From: a bacterium HR15
Lineage (GTDB): Bacteria; Armatimonadota; Fimbriimonadia; Fimbriimonadales; GBS-DC
Length of the DNA stretch: 62,776 nt
Direction: 5' to 3'
Assembly: GCA_002898555.1 (NCBI GenBank)
Contig: BEHR01000019.1
Coordinates: 1-62,776, forward strand
Made by a program: the position numbers and the translations under genes. Below the pieces are notes generated by a model. It made no database searches and was not told the DNA's origin. It worked only from the letters and a program-made list of their open reading frames with translations. Positions 41,497-50,312 of the stretch are shown here, in pieces; the stretch's first letter is position 1, and every line of letters begins with the position of its first letter.

Positions 41497-42130
41497 GGCG
41501 TTGCAAGCGTGCCTGCACTATTGTGCGCAGTTGGGGAATAGCCTGGCGCATCACCTTGGCGCGATGGCTGATTCGATTCTTGAACTCTGGGGGCAGCTCG
41601 GCGACGGTGCAGCCCAGTGCAGGGAGGTAGAAAATCGGGTCATAGCCGAAGCCGTGCTGTCCGCGCGGGGCATGCGCAATCCGCCCCTCCAAAGTGTCCT
41701 CAAAAGTGTAGAGGTCGCCTTCAGGGGTGGCGATGGCGACCGCGCAGCGGAACCGCGCCGTGCGACGCTCGTCAGGCACTGCCCTCAGCCGTTCCAGCAA
41801 GAGACCCATCTTAACCGAGAAAGGCGTCTGCTCGCCCGCGAATCGGCGCGAATGCAAGCCCGGTTGACCATTAAGCGCGTCGATTTCCAAGCCGGCATCG
41901 TCTGCCAGCGCGATCTCCCCAGTGAATTCGGCACATGCCCGCGCTTTGATGGCGGCGTTCTCCTTGTAGGTTGTGGCATACTCGTCGGGCAACGGCGCGT
42001 TCGGATAATCGCTCAACAAGCCTATCTCAACGGGTAGGTCACACAGCCCTTCAGTTAGCAATTGCCAGATTTCGCGCGATTTGGCGCGATTATGGCTGGC
42101 AATCACCACGCGCACAGGTTTAGCAGCCAT
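41489..42130 (-). CDS. rdgB: XTP/dITP diphosphatase (HAM1/RdgB)
   Basis: 213 residues. Family signatures: VVIASHNRAKSREIWQLL at the N-terminus, ALADDAGLEIDALNGQPG, HSRRFAGEQ, HGFGYDPIFYLP and the terminal SHRAKVMRQAI. It hydrolyses non-canonical purine nucleoside triphosphates such as dITP and XTP to keep them out of DNA. Overlaps the arsC-like gene by 11 bp upstream and galT by 8 bp downstream, so translation in this operon is tightly coupled. Confidence 0.95.
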   Translation of the reverse strand: MAAKPVRVVIASHNRAKSREIWQLLTEGLCDLPVEIGLLSDYPNAPLPDEYATTYKENAAIKARACAEFTGEIALADDAGLEIDALNGQPGLHSRRFAGEQTPFSVKMGLLLERLRAVPDERRTARFRCAVAIATPEGDLYTFEDTLEGRIAHAPRGQHGFGYDPIFYLPALGCTVAELPPEFKNRISHRAKVMRQAIPQLRTIVQARLQRHV

Positions 42131-42536
42131 CCTCCTCCATCAGCAGACGGTTCACCAGGGCTTTAACCCGCTCGCCGATGAGGTCGCGTATGCGGCGGAA
42201 CTCCTCCATTGGCAGCCCCACAGGGTCGGGAATGTTCCAGTGTTCGCGCACGCCGAGAAAGGTCGCCGGGCAAAGCGCATCGGTGTTCGCATCGCACAGG
42301 CTGACCACTGCATCGAACTCCTCGACATCGAACTCGGCGATCGACTTGGGTTCATGGTGCGAGATATCGATGCCGATTTCGCGCATCGCTTCGATGGCGA
42401 GCGGATGCACGCGCGCGGCGGGCATCGTACCTGCACTGTAGGCAATCACCTGACCTTTGCCGAGCGCGTTTGCGAAGCCCTCCGCCATCTGACTCCGACA
42501 CGAATTGCCCACACAGACAAAAAGCACTTGCTTCAT
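42120..42536 (-). CDS. arsC: Arsenate reductase of the low-molecular-weight phosphatase type
   Basis: 138 residues. The P-loop VLFVCVGNSCRSQMAEGFAN carries the nucleophile Cys and Arg of the CX5R site, and SAGTMPAARVHPLAIEAM plus the later VSLCDANTDALCPA supply the two Cys of the thioredoxin-coupled triple-Cys relay. WNIPDPVGLPMEEFRRIRD is the general acid region. These features point to arsenate reduction rather than protein tyrosine dephosphorylation. The ATG at 42536 is preferred over the GTG at 42539, which adjoins the stop of the SIS gene. No ars pump or ArsR is nearby. Confidence 0.85.
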   Translation of the reverse strand: MKQVLFVCVGNSCRSQMAEGFANALGKGQVIAYSAGTMPAARVHPLAIEAMREIGIDISHHEPKSIAEFDVEEFDAVVSLCDANTDALCPATFLGVREHWNIPDPVGLPMEEFRRIRDLIGERVKALVNRLLMEEDGC

Positions 42537-42538
42537 CA

Positions 42539-43285
42539 CTAATAGCCCTTTTTTTTGTAGCGTTCAATGCTCCGTTTATAGCGTTCCTGCCCATCAGGGC
42601 GATTGATGCTGGCGAAGATGGTGGGAGGCTTGCCTGCCTGTACCATCTGTTCGATGATACCCGCTACCACCGCCCAGAGCGCAGCCGCGGCACCAATCCC
42701 CGACGCGGGACAAAACGGCTCCTCCAGCCCCTCTATCCACATCATGGCATCTCCGTAGGGCGCAGCGTTGTCTATGACTAAATCGGCAACCTCGAACAAT
42801 CGCTTGCCCGATGTATGCTCCGATTCAAGGCGCGAGGAGTAATCGAGAGCCGTCAGCGCGATGGTGAAGAGTCCCCGCTCACGCGCCTGAATCGCCAGCT
42901 CGACGGGAAAGGGTGTCTTGCCCGATACACTGCCGATAATCAGCACATCCCCAGGGGCGACGCGACTCCGATCCAGTGCAGCGTGTACAATCGCCCGTAC
43001 CGTTTCAGGGGTCGTCCGCCCACCAATGCCCTGCCCCTCACGATAGGGGTTCGGATTCTGTACCTGCAGGTCGAAGCTGAAGGATGTAAAGGCTGCCAGT
43101 CCGCCCGCGCGATTGATCAGCTCGCGTGAGACGAGATGACCCGTATCGTACACATGGATGACCCCACCGTTCAGCAAACAGCGGGCGCATTGCTCCGCCG
43201 CCTGTTCAATCGCGCCAAGAGATCGCCGCTCCAGCTCCTGCAGTTGTTGGTGCAGCCGTTCGAAATAGGCTTTGGGCAACCGCAT
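42539..43285 (-). CDS. SIS-domain sugar-phosphate isomerase-like protein
   Basis: 248 residues from the ATG at 43285; the frame extends upstream but that part is encoded by interspersed repeats (RFFFRLARGSPSRHSHTPP) and is probably not translated. SIS signature: GGVIHVYDTGHLVSRELINRAGG, then GDVLIIGSVSGKTPFPVELAIQA and ALDYSSRLESEHTSGKRLFEVADLVID. Such UPF0309-type proteins bind phosphosugars; substrate unknown. First gene of the operon leading to arsC, rdgB and galT. A TAAACT -10-like box is 10 nt before the start. Confidence 0.83.
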   Translation of the reverse strand: MRLPKAYFERLHQQLQELERRSLGAIEQAAEQCARCLLNGGVIHVYDTGHLVSRELINRAGGLAAFTSFSFDLQVQNPNPYREGQGIGGRTTPETVRAIVHAALDRSRVAPGDVLIIGSVSGKTPFPVELAIQARERGLFTIALTALDYSSRLESEHTSGKRLFEVADLVIDNAAPYGDAMMWIEGLEEPFCPASGIGAAAALWAVVAGIIEQMVQAGKPPTIFASINRPDGQERYKRSIERYKKKGY

Positions 43286-43295
43286 CTCGGCAAAG

Positions 43296-43301
43296 AGTTT
43301 A
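43296..43301 (-). promoter_or_regulatory. -10 box of the SIS-arsC-rdgB-galT operon
   Basis: On the minus strand GGGGTAAACT, hexamer ending 10 nt before the ATG at 43285. Confidence 0.45.
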
Positions 43302-43319
43302 CCCCGCGATGGTGCATGC

Positions 43320-43600
43320 GGGGGTGTATGGGAGTGTCTGGAGGGCGAGCCCCTGGCGAGTCGAAAAAAAAAGCGTGTAGGGGCAGACCCCTGTGTCTGC
43401 CCAAAACCCTTTTCCTGCCCACACAAGGTTGCGAGATGGGGTGTAAAGGCGCACCTGTGTGTGCACCCTTAAAGTTTTTTCTCCGGGGTACCCTATAGGG
43501 TCGGAAAAGAAAATTTTGCATGTGGGTCGGAGGAAAAAATTTTGGTAGTGGGTTGGAGGGCGAGCCTCCTGGCGAGCCGAATGCCCTCACCCCCAACCCC
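43320..43600. repeat. Intergenic cluster of interspersed repeats
   Basis: Contains a degenerate 30-bp unit (GGAGGGCGAGCCCCTGGCG, 43340s), a GGGGCAGAC/GTCTGCCC hairpin (43381-43402), AT-armed palindrome arms at 43471-43517 and 43524-43543, and a second GGAGGGCGAGCC unit near 43555. No gene is seen between 43302 and the thioredoxin promoter. Confidence 0.6.
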
Positions 43601-43665
43601 TCTTCCAGAGGACGATGGGAGTGGTGGGCGGTTTGTAGATGGGTGCGGGGCACGCTTGCCCTGAC

Positions 43666-43694
43666 TTGCTTTCGCTGACATCGCATGGTATAAT
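43666..43694 (+). promoter_or_regulatory. Promoter of the thioredoxin-like gene
   Basis: TTGCTT, 17-nt spacer and TATAAT (43689-43694). The leader is about 65 nt and contains GGAGGG before the ATG at 43768, unlike the short-leader genes. Confidence 0.65.
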
Positions 43695-43767
43695 AAAAGG
43701 GTAAGTGGTGAGGAGCAGGGGGTGGATCGATGCCCCTCGCTACTCGCTGCAACGGAGGGTCGGCACA

Positions 43768-44280
43768 ATGAAAAAGTGGGTTTTGCCAGGGCTATTGTTT
43801 GGTGTTGCACTCCTGCTGCTTTTTGTGTCGCCTGCAGGAGCGCAGTTGAGAGTGCGTCAGAAGCTGCCTGAAACGACCTTGACCGACCTGAAAGGGAACG
43901 AGGTCAAGCTGGGTGGCAAACAGGATAAGGTGTACCTCATCGACTTCTGGGCGACCTGGTGCGGTCCCTGCCGCGCGGCAATCCCCTTCCTGCAAGAGCT
44001 GCATGATAAGTACGCCAAGCGCGGACTGGTTGTGGTGGGTGTTGCGCTCGATTCCGGTTCCGAAGCGGAGGTGCGCTCCTTCGTGGAACACAACGAGATG
44101 ACCTACACGATCTGCGTGCCCAAGAATGAGTCGGAAATCAAGCGCAAATATCGCATCGCGGGCTATCCCACGATGTATATCGTGGATAAGAAGGGTGTCA
44201 TCCGCTACGCCGGGCTTGGCTACTCCGAAGAGGAAGAGGAAACGGTGCTGAAGGTGATCGCCGACGCGCTGGCGGAATAG
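43768..44280 (+). CDS. Secreted TlpA/ResA-like thioredoxin
   Basis: 170 residues. Signal peptide or anchor MKKWVLPGLLFGVALLLLFV (cleavage likely after AGAQ), then an AhpC/TSA-type thioredoxin fold: LPETTLTDLKGNEVKL, FWATWCGPCRAAIPFLQELH with the CXXC active site, and YRIAGYPTMYIVDKKG with the cis-Pro. It reduces disulfides outside the cytoplasm, perhaps for cytochrome c maturation, consistent with the multihaem cytochrome in the window. GGAGGG precedes the ATG by about 9 nt. The ABC exporter gene starts 6 bp after its stop. Confidence 0.9.
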   Translation: MKKWVLPGLLFGVALLLLFVSPAGAQLRVRQKLPETTLTDLKGNEVKLGGKQDKVYLIDFWATWCGPCRAAIPFLQELHDKYAKRGLVVVGVALDSGSEAEVRSFVEHNEMTYTICVPKNESEIKRKYRIAGYPTMYIVDKKGVIRYAGLGYSEEEEETVLKVIADALAE

Positions 44281-44286
44281 AAGCGC

Positions 44287-46656
44287 ATGATGGACGATGG
44301 GGATAGACGGCTGCCTGAGCCAGTCGCAGAAGTGGTTCAGCAGTGGCTGGGTCCATCGGCAGCCATTGAGTTTGGTTTCGCGTCTGACCTAACGCCAGAA
44401 GGGCGTTTCGGGGAGACATGGCTGGTGCTGGCGTACCCCTCCGAGCCACCGCTCGGCTCTTTGGAGGGTGCGCTGTTATTTGTTATTGGCGTCCAGCGTT
44501 CCCTCCTGGCCAACAGCACCAGTGCGCGTTTGCCCTGGCTGCGTCGTGACCGATCGTCCGACGAACTTTTTGCTCCCGCACGATACCGCTCCAAATACGG
44601 GCTGGGCGAAGAGGATCTCCGCGCGAATGTTTATCTTGCCCTGCCACTGAACCAGATCGAGTCGGTGCGTCTGACCCAGTTGGTGGGTGCGTCCGCGCTG
44701 GAAGCGGTGCTGCACGATGGGCGTATTATCGAACTATTGCGGTTCAGCAGCGGGCTGTCCAATCTGTTTGGGCAGGTCAAATTGCGACTGGACGCGCTGC
44801 TAAACCATGAGGAACCACCACCCATCGAACGCGGGCAGGCGGTGTGTGAGAAGTGCGGACGCCCTATCCCCGAAGACTCGATTTCGTGCCCTGCGTGCCG
44901 TTCGCAGAAACAGGTGCTGCTGCGTCTGATGACCCTGGTACGCCCCTACTGGCGCTATATGGCGTTGGCAAGCGTGCTGGCGATGCTCAGCGCCGCGGTG
45001 GAGCTTGCCCCACCCTATCTGACCAAGGTGCTTATCGACGAGGTGCTGGTGCCGCGTGCGAATGCGCACCTGTTTCTGTGGCTGCTGTTGGGGCTGGTGG
45101 GGCTGCGCCTGTTCGGCACAAGCATCAACATCGCGCGCGGACGGCTCAATGCCTGGCTGGGCAGCCGAATCGCCTTCGAACTGCGCTCCAAACTCTATCA
45201 GCATCTGCAATGGCTCTCGCTGAGCTACTTTGACCGTCGTCAGACAGGCTCCATCATGAGCCGTGTGACGCGCGACACCGACGCCCTCTATGACTTTCTG
45301 GTGAACAGCGCGCCCACCATCACGCTCAACTTGCTAATGGTAATAGGCATCGGTACGGTGATGGTGCTGATGGACTGGCAGTTGAGCCTGCTGGTGTTGG
45401 TGCCCGCGCCGTTGATTGTGATGCTTTCGCGCTATGCATGGCATCGCGTGATACGCATCTGGCGACGGCACTGGCATCGCTGGTCGCGCCTTACGGCGCA
45501 CCTGGGCGGCACACTCTCAGGTATTCGCGAGGTGAAAGCCTTTACGCAAGAGGAGCGCGAGATCAACACCTTCAATCGCCGCAACTTCGAAATCGCCGAA
45601 TCGGGGGAGATGGCAGGCAAAATCAACGCCAGTGTGTTCCCGCTTATCTCCTTTCTGGTAATGTCCAGCTCGTTCGTCATCTGGTATGTGGGTGGGCGTG
45701 GTGTGTTGAGTGGCACTTTTGAGCTGGGTACCCTCGTTGCCTTCCTGTCTTATATTGGCATGCTGTTCGGACCACTCAGCATCATCACCAACATCATGGA
45801 TTGGGCGTCCCGTACCGTCACTGCGGCCGAACGGGTGTTCGAACTGCTCGACACCGAGCCGGAAGTGCGTGACCGACCCGATGCGAAGCCACTGCCCGAA
45901 GTGAAAGGCGAGATTATCTTTGAGGATGTCACCTTCGGCTATGAGAAGCATCATCCCGTGCTGCACGATATTAATCTGCACATTCGCCCGGGCGAGATGA
46001 TAGGGTTGGTGGGTCCGTCGGGTGCGGGCAAAAGCACACTGATTAATCTGGTGTGCCGTTTTTACGATCCCACGCGCGGGCGCATCTTGATCGATGGGCA
46101 TGACCTGCGCGAAGTGCGTATGCAGGACTTGCGTCGGCATATCGGTGTGGTGCTCCAAGACACTTTTCTCTTTCCCGGCACCATCCGCGAGAACATCGCC
46201 TATGCTCGCCCCGATGCGACGCAGGAGGAAATCATCGCAGCGGCTAAAGCGGCGAACGCGCACGATTTCATCATGCGCTTCCCCGACGGCTACGACACCT
46301 GGGTGGGCGAGCGAGGGCATCGACTCTCCGGCGGTGAACGCCAACGCATCGCAATTGCGCGCGCCATCCTGCGTAACCCCGCCATCCTGATCCTGGACGA
46401 GGCGACTGCTTCCGTGGATACGGAAACCGAACGGCTGATCCAGGAGGCGCTGGAACGACTGGTGCAGAACCGCACCACCATCGCGATTGCACATCGTCTC
46501 TCCACCTTGCGCAACGCCGACCGCATCGTGGTGCTGGAGCGCGGGCGAATCGTTGAAATCGGCACCCATGACGAGCTGATGGAGAAGGGTGGTGTCTACC
46601 ACCGCCTCGTCACTATGCAGATGGAACTGAGCAAGTCACGGCTGTTTGTTGGGTGA
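44287..46656 (+). CDS. ABC exporter with N-terminal sensor-like domain and zinc ribbon
   Basis: 789 residues. Residues 1-180 are an extra domain with a PH-like ending (LPLNQIESVRLTQLVGASAL, EAVLHDGRIIELLRF), then a zinc ribbon (CEKCGRPIPEDSISCPACRS). The exporter core follows: six transmembrane helices (about 220-490, starting LMTLVRPYWRYMALASVLAM) and an ATPase with GLVGPSGAGKSTLINLVCRF, Q-loop LQDTF, signature HRLSGGERQRIAIARA, Walker B LILDEAT and the switch His in AIAHRLST. As a half-transporter it should dimerise and export a lipid, peptide or drug. The zinc ribbon could regulate it. Co-transcribed with the thioredoxin-like gene. Confidence 0.9.
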   Translation: MMDDGDRRLPEPVAEVVQQWLGPSAAIEFGFASDLTPEGRFGETWLVLAYPSEPPLGSLEGALLFVIGVQRSLLANSTSARLPWLRRDRSSDELFAPARYRSKYGLGEEDLRANVYLALPLNQIESVRLTQLVGASALEAVLHDGRIIELLRFSSGLSNLFGQVKLRLDALLNHEEPPPIERGQAVCEKCGRPIPEDSISCPACRSQKQVLLRLMTLVRPYWRYMALASVLAMLSAAVELAPPYLTKVLIDEVLVPRANAHLFLWLLLGLVGLRLFGTSINIARGRLNAWLGSRIAFELRSKLYQHLQWLSLSYFDRRQTGSIMSRVTRDTDALYDFLVNSAPTITLNLLMVIGIGTVMVLMDWQLSLLVLVPAPLIVMLSRYAWHRVIRIWRRHWHRWSRLTAHLGGTLSGIREVKAFTQEEREINTFNRRNFEIAESGEMAGKINASVFPLISFLVMSSSFVIWYVGGRGVLSGTFELGTLVAFLSYIGMLFGPLSIITNIMDWASRTVTAAERVFELLDTEPEVRDRPDAKPLPEVKGEIIFEDVTFGYEKHHPVLHDINLHIRPGEMIGLVGPSGAGKSTLINLVCRFYDPTRGRILIDGHDLREVRMQDLRRHIGVVLQDTFLFPGTIRENIAYARPDATQEEIIAAAKAANAHDFIMRFPDGYDTWVGERGHRLSGGERQRIAIARAILRNPAILILDEATASVDTETERLIQEALERLVQNRTTIAIAHRLSTLRNADRIVVLERGRIVEIGTHDELMEKGGVYHRLVTMQMELSKSRLFVG

Positions 46657-46695
46657 TAATCAACCTGAAATAAATGAAAGTGTATCTGCTTACCT

Positions 46696-46853
46696 GAACT
46701 GTTTAAAAACTGGAGGTCAAGGAGATGGGCAGGCATTCACGCTTGGGCATTTTGGAGGGCGAGGCTCCCGCCGAGCCGAATCTGGAGGGCGAGGCTCCCG
46801 CCGAGCCGTTCCAACCAACGCCGTGCTGGGACAGGACTGTCTTAGTCACGCAT
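46696..46853. mobile_element. Truncated inverted copy of the MITE-like element
   Basis: Begins GAACTGTTTAAAAACTGGAG, matching the reverse complement of the right end of the element at 1062-1273, and continues through two 30-bp units to GACTGTCTTAGTCACG. The other terminal repeat is missing. Confidence 0.6.
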
Positions 46854-46861
46854 CCTCCCCC

Positions 46862-46891
46862 TTGACAAAGATGCATCGAATGGGGTATAAT
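46862..46891 (+). promoter_or_regulatory. Consensus promoter of the metalloprotease gene
   Basis: TTGACA (46862-46867), 18-nt spacer, TATAAT (46886-46891) preceded by GGGG. The leader of about 37 nt includes GGAGG at 46924-46928 and a possible GCTATAAAAAGC hairpin. Confidence 0.8.
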
Positions 46892-46934
46892 AGGAACGCT
46901 ATAAAAAGCGAGGAACCGACGACGGAGGTGTATG

Positions 46935-49115
46935 ATGGTTGATCAGGCAATAGCAAAACAGAAGCGAAACCTCACGACTCGCTCTAATTCAGCGGGGGGG
47001 CGATGTATAGCGACTGTCCTAACAATCCTACTCCCCGTGCTGCTTTGCGCTCAACCTGAACCTTCGGACAGTCCAACCCAAACAGCCCCAAGCTCTACTT
47101 CGAGTATTTCCACCTCACAGGATTACGGGCGCCTTTTAGGGGGTGTTCCGAAAACAAGCCTCACGGTTTGCGCCCCTGTCGGTTCATACGCTGTGACGCT
47201 TTTCACTAACCTGCTGGGTGGTTCGGGCGAGACCTATTTAATCAATCCGGGGCAGAGCCTAACCTTATCCGATATCGAGCGTTCCTTCTGGGCTGTCAAG
47301 GGCACAACTTATTCCACTTCACCCGTTCGCTTCAACCTAATCGGGCAAACACGCTTTGAACTCAAGTACCGCAACACTCTGCCCACCGCGTTGCAATCGA
47401 TCTACTATCCCAACCAGCCCTCTGTCTCCGTTGAACTCCCGTATTTAGCCTTTGTGCAACAGGTCTCTTATGGCAGGTTAGCATTATCTTCGGGTAATTG
47501 GACGGTCAACATCGATGTGCGCACACGATTGTGCCATAGCGCGACGGACGCGACCATCAGCCCTAATTGTGCGGGGATCACAGGGCAAGAGGGGTGTGCT
47601 GATCTTGTGGGGCAGTTGCAAGTTGCCCGCAACTCCAGCAACCCGGGCGCCAATTGTGGGTCGGGCGCTTGCTGATGGTTTGACCCACCCGCCAGCTATT
47701 ATGGGGAGAACTATCGTCGCTCTTGGCGAGCAGGTACGCTTTCGCTGACCTTCAATTGGAACGATACGGAAGGCACGGGCAACATACAAACATCTCCCAG
47801 CGGAGGCACCGTGGAAGGAGTTCAGGTAAGTCTTAGTCCCGCGCCAAACGACTATTTCCGTCTCAGTGCCACCAGCGAGGTCTTCAAAGGGCTTATCGTA
47901 ATGCGTAAGCGGGCTTTTCTGGACGGGAGCAAAAGTTTGGATCCCTTAGGCTTTCCCGAATTGGGCGAGAATGAGCTGGTGTTTCGAGAAACCCCGACGG
48001 GCGTGACGCTACAGACCGCGGTCAGCGCGTGGATGGTTGCCTCGCCTCCAGAGTCCTTCTTGCTGCGCATTCCCAATCCCGACGGGAGCGAAACCGTGAT
48101 TAGCGATGTTGTGGAGTGGTATGCCTCTCGGCTTTTCTGGCGCAGCCGCATCCCCTTTAGTTTCTTCGACTGGCATTATGGCTATGACCGTTTTGGGGGT
48201 CAATCGGGCAACATTTTTATTTGGGAGAGGGCGCGCTACTCTGCACCTCTTCTGCCTGATTATAATCCGAATTCCTCCACCAACCTGCTTGGGGCTCAGG
48301 TGATGGAGATGGTGTTTCGCGAGCGTTCGGGCTCGCCTGCAGTGGTGGTTGGGCGTGCACGCTATGAGGTCTTTTTCCCTGCAACGGGGTCGCGTCATCC
48401 ATCAGGTGCTGTTAGCGAGCCTGCCGGATTGACCATTCCCAACTGGTTCTATTACTACTGGCGTGCGATGGGCAGTCCTGCCGTGGTGTTTACTAACCAG
48501 AACCCATTTCCGTTTGGTAATGTAGCAGGCTTTTACATAACAGGGCGCCCACATGTCTATGTGCGTAATCATACAGCGAACTACACCACTCGCGATCGCC
48601 CTCTGTTTGCTATTCGTCAAGGGCAGTGCCCACAAAATGTGCCTGCGAATGTGGTGAAGGCTGTGGATACAATCACCGTGCGTGGGATTCATGCATTTGC
48701 TTGGACTGTCTATCACGAGTTTGGGCACAAGTGGAGTTATGAAACCACGGTACAAGTCGCTCCCGGCGTCTATACACGCATCTATTATCCACCTGCTGCG
48801 TTTGACAGTGATGGAGACAATTTAGCCGATGCATGGGAAGCCCGGAACGGACTTTGCCCCTATACGGCGCATACTACAAATGCATATCCACAGTATCAGT
48901 TTAACGATTTGCCTTCGGATCCCGAAGTCGTTGCAGATGTGCTCGCTTATGGGAGTTTACTAAATAACATCGATCTTTGGAAGCATGATTGGTCAGACCA
49001 AGGTTTACGGTACGGCAACCCCATAGAGCGGTTTACTGCTTTTCCGTGGCGCTACAACAGCACGGGCAGGAACACATCTGCCCATTCCGACCTACTAACA
49101 GGGTGGAACCCCTAA
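46935..49115 (+). pseudogene. Secreted zinc metalloprotease interrupted by an in-frame TGA
   Basis: One frame from the ATG at 46935 (GGAGG at 6 nt) to 49115, about 726 codons, broken only by TGA at 47673-47675 in ...GSGAC-TGA-WFDPPASYY. Signal peptide ends near VLLCAQPEPS. The region before the TGA is beta-rich without motif; after it come IFIWERARYSAPLLPD, then the zinc site AWTVYHEFGHKWSY (HEXXH) and DSDGDNLADAWEARNG, a Ca-binding thrombospondin type 3-like motif. The C-terminal 35 residues (YGNPIERFTAFPWRYNSTGR and on) recur downstream as gene remnants. TGG to TGA mutation, sequencing error or recoding are all possible. Family beyond zincin not recognised. Confidence 0.65.
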
Positions 49116-49133
49116 CGAAGGAGGATAGTAACC

Positions 49134-50312
49134 ATGCAAACGAGAAAAATGAGGATGTTTGCGCTCATGCTCACTGCAGGGCTGGCAACTCTTGCCACTG
49201 CGGTCGCGCAACAGACTGCACCTGCCCAAACCAATAACACGGCACGGCTCACCTCGTGGATCCAAAGCCTCGACATCGACCAACTTGACCCGAACCAGGA
49301 AGCCAATCTTGCTAAAATCTACCTGATGCTCCGCTGTGAGGATATTCCTGCCGCCCGACGACTGGAGTATGCCCGACGCTATCTGCGCGGCGACTATAAG
49401 TACGCTCGTCCCATCGCCCGAAAACCTGAAGAGATACGCACGGAACTCTACTGGTGCGTTGTAAGTGCTGCTACAGTCGTTTTGGGCAAGCTCAACGACA
49501 CGGCGTCCATTCCGCTGCTTGAAGAGAAACTGAAGCAGTGGGAGACCGAGCGCGAGAAACCTTTGGAGGAGCGCACGATGGTCGCCTTTAACCCTGTGAA
49601 GGCACAGGCGGTGCTGGCGCGACTGAAAGCGGTGCGCGCAATCCCTGAGGTCAAGACGGCTGAGGATTTACTGCGTCGTTTGGACTATATGTTGCGCACA
49701 ATCGGTTTTGAAGGGTCTCGGCAAGCGTTTCTGCGGGCGTTAGAGCGCGAAGTCAAGGCGACAGAGGGTATCGTAGATGGCGGCGGACCGGGTATCTACG
49801 AGGAAATCCTTATGCAATATGGGCAGATGGTTTTGGAGGCAGGGTGGCAAGGGATTGATATAGAGCCTGCCTGTAGTTGGGTGAGTCTGAACTTAGGGGA
49901 GCGTCCTTGGCGTCCTGTACGGGAGGTTTTTGCGGTGTATGTGCAGTTGGCGAAAGTGCCTCGCGCTAAGGTGGCGCAGTGGATCGTGGAGGACGCGCTG
50001 CGTTGGCAGCGGCTGACACCACGCGAGGAATGCTACTTGCAGGTTTTGGCGGATCAGGGCGTTTCGGTGGTGTCGTTGGTGTGGGAGAAGTTGGAGTGGG
50101 CGGCGCGTCATCGGGATCAGGTTCAAGGTACTGGGATGGGCTTGGTGGGTTTACTGAAGGTGTTGGTGACAGTTGGTGGCGAGCAAGCCTTGCCTGTGAT
50201 AGAGCCGTTCACTCACGATGAGCATGAGTGGGTGCGGCATTACGCCTGCCAAGCGAAGGAGTACATCCAGCAAGGGAAGGTGTTTAGTTTCGGTGGTGGC
50301 CCTAATTTTTGA
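49134..50312 (+). CDS. Secreted helical-repeat paralog 1 of the tandem array
   Basis: 392 residues. Signal peptide MQTRKMRMFALMLTAGLATL ending near AVAQQ. The conserved family start is TSWIQSLDIDQLDPNQEANL, then KIYLMLRCEDIPAARRLEYA; the body looks alpha-helical, with HEAT-like pairs (SIPLLEEKLKQWE, AVLARLKAVRAIPEV) and a C-terminal ALPVIEPFTHDEHEWVRHYA. I recognise no database family. AAGGAGG lies 9 nt before the ATG. It starts 18 bp after the metalloprotease stop, so they share a transcript. Nearly identical to paralog 5 over most of its length. A structural or inhibitory role toward the protease is conceivable, not shown. Confidence 0.72.
   Translation: MQTRKMRMFALMLTAGLATLATAVAQQTAPAQTNNTARLTSWIQSLDIDQLDPNQEANLAKIYLMLRCEDIPAARRLEYARRYLRGDYKYARPIARKPEEIRTELYWCVVSAATVVLGKLNDTASIPLLEEKLKQWETEREKPLEERTMVAFNPVKAQAVLARLKAVRAIPEVKTAEDLLRRLDYMLRTIGFEGSRQAFLRALEREVKATEGIVDGGGPGIYEEILMQYGQMVLEAGWQGIDIEPACSWVSLNLGERPWRPVREVFAVYVQLAKVPRAKVAQWIVEDALRWQRLTPREECYLQVLADQGVSVVSLVWEKLEWAARHRDQVQGTGMGLVGLLKVLVTVGGEQALPVIEPFTHDEHEWVRHYACQAKEYIQQGKVFSFGGGPNF

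Noticed and set aside
43286-43426. N-terminal extension of the SIS protein
   Set aside because: The added residues come from interspersed repeat sequence and a -10 box lies just before the ATG at 43285.
45517-46602. 361-residue minus-strand frame opposite the ABC exporter
   Set aside because: Lies wholly within the conserved ATPase and membrane coding region; no family features.
47673-47675. Selenocysteine codon
   Set aside because: No convincing stem-loop follows the TGA and the CUWF context is not a known selenoprotein motif; kept only as a minor alternative in the findings.
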